NCBI GenBank assembly: GCA_903869365.1
Contig: CAIPYV010000105.1
Location: 1-64,000, forward strand
Direction of reading: 5' to 3'
Length of the DNA: 64,000 bases
DNA from: an uncultured Chlorobiaceae bacterium
Lineage (GTDB): Bacteria; Bacteroidota; Chlorobiia; Chlorobiales; Chlorobiaceae
This document shows, piece by piece, positions 8,418-19,871 of this stretch (position 1 is its first letter; every line of letters starts with the position of its first letter). The notes under the pieces were generated by a model that saw only the letters and a list, made by a program, of their open reading frames with translations, did not search any database and was not told where the DNA came from. The position numbers were made by a program, and so were the translations under genes.

Positions 8418-9075
8418 GTATGATATACCCTACACCTCGGATGGTTTGAATCAGGTTTCCGCAGCCAGCGTTTTCAAGTTTTCTGCGGAGAAAGGTGATA
8501 TAGACATCAATCACGGAGGTGTCGGAATCAAAATGGATATCCCAGACGTGTTCGATAATGCGGCTTCTGGTACACACCTTGTCTTTATTACGAATGAGGT
8601 ATTCCAGCAAGGAAAATTCTTTTGGCGTAAGGGTCATTTCGCTGGAATTACAGAATGCCTGATGGGTAGCGGGATTTATCTCCAGAGGACCAGCGCTTAA
8701 GGAGTCGTCACTCTGATTTTTATTCCTGAGCTGTACCCTGATCCGTGCCAGCAGCTCTTCAAAGGCAAAAGGTTTTTTTATGTAATCATTAGCCCCTGCA
8801 TCAAGACCGAACAGCACGTCTTCCAGTGTGTCTTTGGCCGTCAGAAACATGATCGGGACTGCACTCCCGGCTTTGCGTATCTGCCTGCAGACTTCAATGC
8901 CGCTTATGGCAGGAATCATCCAGTCTATAATAATCAGATCATAGTCGTTAGTCATGGCAAGATCAAGTCCGTTTTTGCCATCGTAAGCAATATCCACGGC
9001 AAAGTACTCTTCCTCAAGCCCATCTTTGAGAAAACCGGCAATTCCGTGTTCATCTTCAATAATGAGAAGTCTCAT
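8407..9075 (-). CDS. OmpR/PhoB-family response regulator
   Basis: MRLLIIEDEHGIAGFLKDGLEEE...DLIIIDWMIP...FLTAKD...DYIKKPF; winged-helix C-term IRGVGYIIRES. Start chosen at the internal Met at 9075. Confidence 0.95.
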   Translation of the reverse strand: MRLLIIEDEHGIAGFLKDGLEEEYFAVDIAYDGKNGLDLAMTNDYDLIIIDWMIPAISGIEVCRQIRKAGSAVPIMFLTAKDTLEDVLFGLDAGANDYIKKPFAFEELLARIRVQLRNKNQSDDSLSAGPLEINPATHQAFCNSSEMTLTPKEFSLLEYLIRNKDKVCTRSRIIEHVWDIHFDSDTSVIDVYITFLRRKLENAGCGNLIQTIRGVGYIIRES

Positions 9076-9088
9076 GTTTTTTTCTCTA

Positions 9089-9634
9089 TTAATTATTATC
9101 ACTGTTTTTTTCTGAGGAAGCCTTAGTCTGCTGTAACAAGACTCCCAGAACTTCTTTGTCAATTTTTCCGTTGTATTTTGCAATTTCCCGTACGGTTAAC
9201 GACGGGTTGTTAACAATGATACCGTTATTGCCGAGTCGTTCAACAAGTTGTTGTGGCGTGGTTTTTAGAACAAGAGCTATGGTTTTCACGGATGAAGACT
9301 CAAGTACTTGCACTGCAATTTTCCCTGGATTTTCTTTATCATGCTCTTTGTCATTATTACCGAAAAAGGGGAGAAGAGAAAGAATGGTTACAGCTATGGC
9401 CGCTCCGATAACACCTCTGCCCGCGTTTTGAGAGAAATATCTGGTGAATGGTTTCAAGTTTGAGAGCACATGGAAAAATACACTGCCAAGCAGAAGCCAG
9501 CTTAACCATTTGTGAACCGGTTCAACCATGCCGATTTCAATATCAAAAAAAATCAACAGACCGGTAACAGCTGATATAATAAAAGCTCCTATAACAAAAG
9601 GGGTTGCCCAAGATTTCAAGGGTACCGTGTTCAT
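9089..9634 (-). CDS. DUF4405-like membrane protein
   Basis: TM helices with HKWLSWLLLGSVFFHVLSN pattern; 13 bp upstream of the response regulator. Confidence 0.7.
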   Translation of the reverse strand: MNTVPLKSWATPFVIGAFIISAVTGLLIFFDIEIGMVEPVHKWLSWLLLGSVFFHVLSNLKPFTRYFSQNAGRGVIGAAIAVTILSLLPFFGNNDKEHDKENPGKIAVQVLESSSVKTIALVLKTTPQQLVERLGNNGIIVNNPSLTVREIAKYNGKIDKEVLGVLLQQTKASSEKNSDNN

Positions 9635-9799
9635 AGTGTCTATAAATTTAATTAATTTCGCTCATGATTGACTTGTTAACTTTGACAATTCATAATGTAG
9701 CTGGTGGATTCTTAAAGAAGAGTAAGACGGAACTTAAATTTCGATTAAAAAACTTCAGGTTATGTGTGTGCTTAAGGCAATGTTTGCAATACCATTTCT

Positions 9800-10681
9800 A
9801 TGCGGTTGAACCTTGAGGCACTGCGTATTCGTGAAGGTGAAAAGGTTAACCTTGGTAAACGTCCCTCGCTGATTGATCCGGTTTACAGCACAAAAAAAGA
9901 GTACAAAGAGATGCTTGCCAATCATGTTGAGCAACTGAGCAAGCTTCAGCAAGTTCATTATGCAGATAATCGGTATGCGGTGCTTCTGATTTTTCAGGCT
10001 ATGGATGCTGCAGGCAAGGATGGTGTTATCAGGCATGTTATGACGGGCGTTAATCCTCAAGGGTGCCAGGTTTTCAGTTTCAAGCACCCTTCGGCTCAGG
10101 AACTTGATCACGATTTTTTGTGGAGGAGCAATCGGTGTCTCCCTGAACGGGGGCATATCGGGATTTTTAACCGATCCTACTATGAGGAGGTGCTTATTGT
10201 TCGTGTTCATCCTGAAATACTTTCAGTTCAGGGTATACCAGATGAGCTGATTCATGGAGGGAAGGTTTGGGAGCACCGTTTTCGATCGATTGTCGACATG
10301 GAACAGCATCTCTATCGCAATGGAACAAGGATTGTGAAATTTTTTCTTCACCTTTCAAAGGAGGAGCAGAGGAAACGATTTCTGGATAGAATAGATGCAC
10401 CGGCGAAGAATTGGAAATTCAGCGTAGCCGATATCGAGGAGAGAAAATACTGGAAGGAATATATGCTGGCCTATGAGGCTTGCCTTGGAGCGACAAGCAC
10501 CAGACATGCGCCATGGTACGTTGTTCCTGCTGATGACAAACAAAATGCCCGACTTATTGTTTCGGAACTTATTGTGAAGATGCTGACGGAACTCAAGCTA
10601 TCGTATCCTGAAGCTACCGCACAACGTCGCAATGAGTTACTCGATATCCGCAAGCGGCTTGAGAAAGAAGCTGCGGATTGA
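9800..10681 (+). CDS. Polyphosphate kinase 2 (PPK2) family protein
   Basis: [34 protein letters not shown]...[34 protein letters not shown]. Confidence 0.93.
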   Translation: MRLNLEALRIREGEKVNLGKRPSLIDPVYSTKKEYKEMLANHVEQLSKLQQVHYADNRYAVLLIFQAMDAAGKDGVIRHVMTGVNPQGCQVFSFKHPSAQELDHDFLWRSNRCLPERGHIGIFNRSYYEEVLIVRVHPEILSVQGIPDELIHGGKVWEHRFRSIVDMEQHLYRNGTRIVKFFLHLSKEEQRKRFLDRIDAPAKNWKFSVADIEERKYWKEYMLAYEACLGATSTRHAPWYVVPADDKQNARLIVSELIVKMLTELKLSYPEATAQRRNELLDIRKRLEKEAAD

Positions 10682-10696
10682 GTTTTACAGTGGTAT

Positions 10697-11452
10697 TCAT
10701 AATCGGACTGGAATTCCTTTGTTCCTGAGAAATTCTTTTGCTTCACGGATGGAGTGTTGTCGGAAGTGAAAAATAGAGGCAGCAAGTGCAGCATCAGCAT
10801 AGCCCTTGGCAAAACCATCGTAAAGGTGTTCAAGATTGCCGGCACCGCCGGATGCAATGACTGGAATATGCACTGACATTGACACCCTGCGGAGAATGTC
10901 ATTGTCATAACCCTCTTTGGTGCCATCCCGATCCATACTGGTCAGCAGGATTTCACCTGCACCAAGTTCCTGAACAATATGTGCCCATTCAAGTGCTTCA
11001 TAGCGCGTCGGTATTTTTCCCGAATGGGTATGGACAAGGTAATCGGTTCCTGTTTTTTTGATATCGATACCAACGACAACAGCTTGTGATCCATATTTTT
11101 CTGCAATACGGGTAATCAGTGATGGATCGTTTACGGCTGCAGTATTTACGGATACCTTGTCGGCACCGTGCAGGAAAACCTCCTTGGCTCGTTCAACGGA
11201 GTTGATCCCGCCGCCGACTGTCAGAGGAATGAAGATTTCACCGGAAACTTTCAAGACCTCTTCAAGCGTTGTTTTTCGGGATTCAAGAGATGCGGAAATA
11301 TCAAGAAAAACAAGTTCATCAGCCAGTTCATTGTTATAAAACCGGGCCTGTTCAAGGATGGAACCGGCATCCCGTAATCCTTCAAAGTTTATTCCTTTCA
11401 CAACCCTTCCGTCACGAACATCGAGACAAGGTATGATTCGCTTGGCTAACAT
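10697..11452 (-). CDS. hisF: Imidazole glycerol phosphate synthase subunit HisF
   Basis: [30 protein letters not shown]...LTVGGGI...[16 protein letters not shown]. Confidence 0.98.
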   Translation of the reverse strand: MLAKRIIPCLDVRDGRVVKGINFEGLRDAGSILEQARFYNNELADELVFLDISASLESRKTTLEEVLKVSGEIFIPLTVGGGINSVERAKEVFLHGADKVSVNTAAVNDPSLITRIAEKYGSQAVVVGIDIKKTGTDYLVHTHSGKIPTRYEALEWAHIVQELGAGEILLTSMDRDGTKEGYDNDILRRVSMSVHIPVIASGGAGNLEHLYDGFAKGYADAALAASIFHFRQHSIREAKEFLRNKGIPVRL

Positions 11453-11583
11453 TACTTTTAGAGCTTAATTCTGTTATTGAAACCTCTGACTAAGAAATCA
11501 ATAAAGTTTGAACTCTACAACAATATTTTTTTAAATGTCTATATTTCCAGGCGACACTATCCCGAGAAATAAAAAGAGAGATT

Positions 11584-13905
<2,322 letters not shown>

Positions 13906-14793
13906 TTGTCTTTTTTTATGCGTTCCGAAACGGTGACCATAGCGCTCGTTCAAACCTCAGCTCAACGTGATCCTGCTGAAAATTTGTTTAAAGCCTGTGG
14001 AAAAATACGGGAAGCGGCAACTCAGGGTGCCCGGATTATCTGCCTGCAGGAGCTGTTTACTACTCGTTATTTTTGTCAGACAGAGGATTATGAGGCGTTT
14101 ACTTATGCTGAGCCGATACCAGGCCCCACAACACTGGTACTGCAGGAGCTTGCGCAAGAGCTTGAAGTGGTGCTTGTCGCCTCATTTTTTGAAGCAAGAG
14201 CAAGGGGCTTGTTCCATAATACCTCAGTGGTTATTGATGCTGATGGCACCTATCTTGGTAAGTATCGTAAAATGCATATTCCCGATGATCCGGGATTTTA
14301 CGAAAAGTTTTATTTCACACCCGGCGATCTTGGCTATAAAGTTTTTAAGACTCGCTATGCCACAATTGGCGTTTTGATTTGCTGGGATCAGTGGTACCCT
14401 GAAGCTGCAAGGCTGACAGCCCTCAAGGGGGCAGAAATTCTCTTTTATCCAACAGCAATTGGGTGGGCAACGGAAGAACTTTCCACTGAAGTGCGTCGTA
14501 CCCAGCAGGAGGCATGGAAAACCATACAAATGAGCCATGCTCTAGCTAATGGAGTGTTTGTTGCAGCGGCTAACAGGGTTGGAATCGAAGACGATCTGGA
14601 ATTTTGGGGCAACAGTTTTGTCTGCGATCCTTTTGGTCAAATCATGGCTGAAGCCTCGCATCACGACGAAGCACTGCTTTGTGTTGAATGCGACAGAAGT
14701 CGCATAGGGTATTATCGATCCCATTGGCCTTTTTTGCGAGATCGGCGGATCGAAACCTATGGGGAATTACAGAAGCGTTTTCTTGACGAATGA
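13906..14793 (+). CDS. aguB: N-carbamoylputrescine amidase (carbon-nitrogen hydrolase)
   Basis: CLQELFTTRYFCQTED...KYRKMHIPDDPGFYEKFYFTPGD...GVLICWDQWYPEAARL. Confidence 0.93.
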   Translation: MSFFMRSETVTIALVQTSAQRDPAENLFKACGKIREAATQGARIICLQELFTTRYFCQTEDYEAFTYAEPIPGPTTLVLQELAQELEVVLVASFFEARARGLFHNTSVVIDADGTYLGKYRKMHIPDDPGFYEKFYFTPGDLGYKVFKTRYATIGVLICWDQWYPEAARLTALKGAEILFYPTAIGWATEELSTEVRRTQQEAWKTIQMSHALANGVFVAAANRVGIEDDLEFWGNSFVCDPFGQIMAEASHHDEALLCVECDRSRIGYYRSHWPFLRDRRIETYGELQKRFLDE

Positions 14794-14852
14794 AGCGTGA
14801 CGAGCGACCCGGACTGTTGGCCGCTCTTTTTTTATAAATATTCTTTGAAGTT

Positions 14853-16109
14853 ATGAACATTTTTGGTGCTGTAGTTTTATGTACGCTGCTTATTACTTTC
14901 CTTGTTCAACTGGTTTCAGAACTTCTGAATCTCAAGGCCTCTGAAGTCGAACTTCCTGATGAGTTTGCAGAAGTGTTTGATGCGGAAGCTTACAGAAAAT
15001 CAAGGGACTATCTACGAATTTCAACCATTTTTTCCCTGTTCAGTGCGGCTGTTGATCTCTCTGTGCTTCTTCTGTTCTGGTTTATGGGTGGATTTAATCT
15101 GCTTGACCAATTTTTAAGGGGGTACGGGTTTCATCCGATTGCTGCAGGGGTGCTTTATATCTCTCTTTTGCTGCTGATGCAATCGTTGATTGCTTTTCCC
15201 TTCAGCATATACAAAACGTTTGTCATCGAAGAGAAATTCGGTTTTAACAAAACCACGCCAAAGGTTTTTGCTGCGGATATCCTCAAAAAGCTTGTACTTG
15301 CTTTTCTTATTGGAACCCCTTTGCTTGGAGTGGTTCTCTGGTTTTTTGAAGAGACAGGGCCGATGGCTTGGCTATGGGCTTGGGCTGGTATTACAGCAGT
15401 TTCTCTCTTGCTTCAGTATGTAGCTCCGACTTGGATTATGCCGCTATTTAACAAATTTGTGCCTCTTGAAGAGGGCGAACTGAAAAGTGCCATCATGCAC
15501 TATGCCGCCAAAGTAAAATTTCCTCTTACTGGTATCTATGTTCTTGATGGATCCAAGCGTTCAGCAAAAGCAAATGCTTTTTTTACCGGTTTTGGAAAAC
15601 GCAAGAGAATTGCCATGTTTGATACGCTTATTACCAGTCATCCTGTGGATGAACTGGTTGCTGTTCTTGCCCATGAAATAGGCCATTTCAAAAAAAAGCA
15701 CATTATCGTCAATATGATTTTAAGTCTCACCAATCTTGGTGTGCTTTTTTTTCTGCTCTCTCTTTTCATGAATAACCGGCAGTTATTCGATGCCTTTTTT
15801 ATGAAGGATCTCTCCGTGTATGGGAGCTTGATCTTTTTTTCGCTGCTGTACACTCCTGTTGAGTGGATACTTTCTATTGTTATACAGGCACTTTCAAGAA
15901 AGCATGAATATGAGGCGGATTATTATGCCGTTTCGACATGTGATCAAGGAGATGCTCTTGGCGATGCATTGAAAAAGTTGTCACGCAATAACCTCTCAAA
16001 CTTGACACCGCATCCGTTGTATGTTTTTCTCAACTATTCCCATCCCCCTGTGATCCAACGAATTATGCGCATTAGAGAACTCTCTGCCGGATATCAAGCA
16101 AAACCCTGA
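14853..16109 (+). CDS. M48 family (Ste24/CAAX prenyl protease-like) metallopeptidase
   Basis: HEIGHFKKKH zinc motif, multiple TM helices, EYEADYYAV. Confidence 0.93.
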   Translation: MNIFGAVVLCTLLITFLVQLVSELLNLKASEVELPDEFAEVFDAEAYRKSRDYLRISTIFSLFSAAVDLSVLLLFWFMGGFNLLDQFLRGYGFHPIAAGVLYISLLLLMQSLIAFPFSIYKTFVIEEKFGFNKTTPKVFAADILKKLVLAFLIGTPLLGVVLWFFEETGPMAWLWAWAGITAVSLLLQYVAPTWIMPLFNKFVPLEEGELKSAIMHYAAKVKFPLTGIYVLDGSKRSAKANAFFTGFGKRKRIAMFDTLITSHPVDELVAVLAHEIGHFKKKHIIVNMILSLTNLGVLFFLLSLFMNNRQLFDAFFMKDLSVYGSLIFFSLLYTPVEWILSIVIQALSRKHEYEADYYAVSTCDQGDALGDALKKLSRNNLSNLTPHPLYVFLNYSHPPVIQRIMRIRELSAGYQAKP

Positions 16110-16124
16110 ACTGATTGAATTTTT

Positions 16125-17168
16125 ATGACAGAGTGTAGTTATTTCATGCCACCTGAATGGACATTGCATAAGGCAACCTGGCTTTCCTGGCCTCACAGGC
16201 TTGAAACTTGGCCAGGCAAATTTGATCCGATTCCAGCAGTGTTTGTGGAAATTATATCCTGGCTGAGCTCTTCTGAGGAGGTTCATATCAATGTTCTTGA
16301 TGAGGTAATGGAGCGGGAGGTTTATGCATTGCTGCGCAATTCGCGCCATCAGCAGATTCAGATGGAACGTATTTTTTGTCACCAGATTCCAACGAATGAT
16401 GCATGGTGCAGAGATCATGGGCCGAACTTTGTTTTCCGTAGGACAGATGGCAAGGTTGAGAAAATTATTGTCAACTGGGTGTATAATGCCTGGGGAGAAA
16501 AGTATACCTCTTATGCTGATGATAATGCTGTGCCTGAAAGGATTGCATCGTTGCGGCAGTTGCCTCTGGTTTCACCACGTATGGTTCTTGAGGGTGGCTC
16601 TATAGATGTTAATGGAAAGGGCCTTCTGCTGACAAGTGAGGCTTGTCTGCTGAATCCTAATCGTAATCCATTACTGAGTCGAGAGGAGATAGAACAACAA
16701 CTCGCAAAGTATCTTGGTATTGAAAAAGTTCTCTGGTTAGGCGATGGTATTCTCGGCGATGATACTGACGGCCATGTGGACGATATGGCTCGTTTTGTCA
16801 ATGAAACAACTATTGTTATTGCTGTTGAGGAAGATCTTACAGATGGGAATTATGATGCATTGCAGGAGAATTACAAGAGGCTTCAGTGTTATACTGATCT
16901 TCATGGCAACCCGTTAACAGTGTTGAAACTTCCCATGCCTTCTCCAGTTTATTTCAACGGAGATCGTCTGCCCGCAAGTTATGCGAATTTCTATATCGCC
17001 AACACTGTAGTCCTTGTTCCAACCTACAGATGTTCTCAAGATCTTGCGGCCATTGAGATACTTCAGCAATGTTTTCCTGAAAGAAACGTTATCGGTATCG
17101 ATTGTTCCGACCTTGTCTGGGGGCTTGGGGCAATTCACTGTATTACTCATGAAGAGCCTGAATTGTAG
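16125..17168 (+). CDS. aguA: Agmatine deiminase
   Basis: MPPEWTLHKATWLSWPH...WCRDHGPNFVFR...LEGGSIDVNGKG...DDTDGHVDDMARF...GLGAIHCITHEEP. Confidence 0.96.
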   Translation: MTECSYFMPPEWTLHKATWLSWPHRLETWPGKFDPIPAVFVEIISWLSSSEEVHINVLDEVMEREVYALLRNSRHQQIQMERIFCHQIPTNDAWCRDHGPNFVFRRTDGKVEKIIVNWVYNAWGEKYTSYADDNAVPERIASLRQLPLVSPRMVLEGGSIDVNGKGLLLTSEACLLNPNRNPLLSREEIEQQLAKYLGIEKVLWLGDGILGDDTDGHVDDMARFVNETTIVIAVEEDLTDGNYDALQENYKRLQCYTDLHGNPLTVLKLPMPSPVYFNGDRLPASYANFYIANTVVLVPTYRCSQDLAAIEILQQCFPERNVIGIDCSDLVWGLGAIHCITHEEPEL

Positions 17169-17381
17169 GGTTCATGAGATAACGTTAGTGCAGTATGGTT
17201 ATCTCTTCATGATGAACAAATGTACCATATTAGTATGATGTGTGTTCTATAATTTGAGACGACGTGTTTCAAATCGCTGATCATATCTGTAAAGGAATTA
17301 AAGAGCAGTATATTTTCTTTGAGGCTAACTTATTTTAAAATAAATCATTATTTGGTATTCTTATTGAGTTGTATCTTGTTT

Positions 17382-17396
17382 TGGCACGGGAGTTGT
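17382..17396 (+). promoter_or_regulatory. Candidate sigma-54 promoter (-24/-12)
   Basis: TGGCAC-GGGAG-TTGT matches TGGCAC-N5-TTGC with the correct GG-to-G spacing of 12 nt and one mismatch. Confidence 0.6.
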
Positions 17397-17407
17397 AAAT
17401 ATATTGT

Positions 17408-17492
17408 TGAAACTTCTCACGCCAGTGAGATTGATCAGATGTAATGGGGGACATCTGATCATGAAAAAAGCGGCTTTACAGCCGCTTTTTTT
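17408..17492 (+). ncRNA. Candidate sigma-54-dependent small RNA with three tandem hairpins
   Basis: Predicted TSS ~12 nt after the -12 element; hairpins TCTCAC-gcca-GTGAGA (17415-17430), GATCAGATGT-aatggggg-ACATCTGATC (17433-17460), AAAAAAGCGGC-tttaca-GCCGCTTTTTTT (17464-17492). Confidence 0.5.
17464..17492. terminator. Bidirectional intrinsic terminator between aguA/sRNA candidate and mdh
   Basis: AAAAAAGCGGC tttaca GCCGCTTTTTTT. Confidence 0.85.
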
Positions 17493-17525
17493 CATTCCAT
17501 AAAATTCTTTCTAAACTCTCTGATT

Positions 17526-18482
<957 letters not shown>

Positions 18483-18514
18483 TCAGATGTTCTTGTGACA
18501 GTAATGAGCTTATA

Positions 18515-18552
18515 ATAAAAAAAGCCGCCTGAAAAAAGGCAGCTTTTATTTT
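18515..18552 (-). terminator. Terminator downstream of rplU-rpmA
   Basis: A-rich/GCCGCCTgaaaaaAGGCaGC/T-rich hairpin between rpmA and mdh. Confidence 0.6.
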
Positions 18553-18580
18553 GTACAGGTTTATTTCATTGTAGCTATGA

Positions 18581-18835
18581 TTAGCAAGGGAGTATGTTGA
18601 CCTGTTTTTTATTATTGCGTCCGTTGCGGAAGGTAACGACACCGTCAATCAGTGCAAAAATGGTGTGATCACGTCCTAAGCCAGCATTGTCGCCCGGTTT
18701 GATAACCGTGCCTCTCTGGCGGACAATTATTGTTCCTGCAGCTACAGTTGATCCTCCTGCAGCCTTAACTCCGAGATATTTCGGATTACTGTCGCGACCG
18801 TTTTTAGTCGACCCGCCACCCTTTTTATGAGCCAT
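18581..18835 (-). CDS. rpmA: 50S ribosomal protein L27
   Basis: [43 protein letters not shown]. Confidence 0.99.
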   Translation of the reverse strand: MAHKKGGGSTKNGRDSNPKYLGVKAAGGSTVAAGTIIVRQRGTVIKPGDNAGLGRDHTIFALIDGVVTFRNGRNNKKQVNILPC

Positions 18836-18869
18836 GAGAAAAAATTAACGTTAGAGATCCTGAACTTTG

Positions 18870-19160
18870 TTAAAGCGAAATAATTTCGATCTGAGTCATC
18901 TGCTGACGGTGGCCGTTTCTTGACTGGTAGCGTTTTCTGCGTTTTTTCTTGAAAACGATGACCTTGTCATCTTTGACATGACCAAGAACTTTTGCCTGAA
19001 TGCTGCCGGTAGGGTTCAGATCGGTATTTGCTCCGTCAATTGCAGCCATGGTCTTGATCTCCATGGTATCACCAATTGCAGCTTTTTGTTTAGGGACGAA
19101 AAGCGTGTCCCCCTGTTTTACCAGAAATTGTTTATCGGAAATCTTGATCAGCGCCTGCAT
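18870..19160 (-). CDS. rplU: 50S ribosomal protein L21
   Basis: MQALIKISDKQFLVKQGDTLFVPKQKAAIGD...KVIVFKKKRRKRYQSRNGHRQQMTQIEI; start chosen at internal Met 19160. Confidence 0.97.
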   Translation of the reverse strand: MQALIKISDKQFLVKQGDTLFVPKQKAAIGDTMEIKTMAAIDGANTDLNPTGSIQAKVLGHVKDDKVIVFKKKRRKRYQSRNGHRQQMTQIEIISL

Positions 19161-19249
19161 CGTGTACAAATATTTTAGTGATAAAGGTCTCAAATATAGT
19201 ATTAATTCCCTGAAAATCAAATTACCGAACACATATAGCACGACTGACT

Positions 19250-19702
19250 TCAGAGAAGAAAAAAAGTGACAATGAGTACAAGTGCAAACATGGTGAAAGA
19301 AATTCCAAAGAGACGGTACCAGCTTCCATATTCTGACTTCGTACATGGATAGGTAAGTGTGCGGACTGAACGTATGATATAACTGATGGTCAGGGCAATC
19401 TGGAGGATGATAAGAAGCGATTTTACTACAACCCATATTGTCCAACCATGGTAAAAAACGGTAAGTATGATGCCGGTGATGATGACCCCGATGACGGCAA
19501 CGTCGGCAACCTTTGTTTCCAGTTTTAGAAACCGTTGCAGCAGCGCAGCAAACTCAGGAGTGTTTTCGTCATTGCCGGTAAGTTTGCTCTCAAGGGATTT
19601 AAGGAGGAAGAGCGATGCCAGAATAGTGCCAAACCAGGAAGCAAAAAATATGATATGGAGAGACCGCAGTATTGTATGAAAAGCCATAGGTTCAAAAATC
19701 AA
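19250..19702 (-). CDS. Hypothetical integral membrane protein
   Basis: Four predicted hydrophobic segments. Confidence 0.65.
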   Translation of the reverse strand: MIFEPMAFHTILRSLHIIFFASWFGTILASLFLLKSLESKLTGNDENTPEFAALLQRFLKLETKVADVAVIGVIITGIILTVFYHGWTIWVVVKSLLIILQIALTISYIIRSVRTLTYPCTKSEYGSWYRLFGISFTMFALVLIVTFFLL

Positions 19703-19871
19703 AGCATTATCCTGTAAACTTTTTGCTAAACATACCTTTTTCTAAACCTCATATCAAGCGTAAGAGCGCAATTCCGGCTATTGTTTGTTAAGTTGCGCTG
19801 CAGTAGCTTCTTTTTCTTGAAGCGAGTGGTGTTCCCACTCTTTAACGGGTTTAATCACTTATTATTACACA

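Noticed and set aside
17407-17508. Small ORF (TTG start, ~31 aa, LKLLTPVRLIRCNGGHLIMKKAALQPLFFIP) across the sRNA candidate
   Set aside because: Would translate through the intrinsic terminator stem, no good RBS; more likely coincidental open frame.
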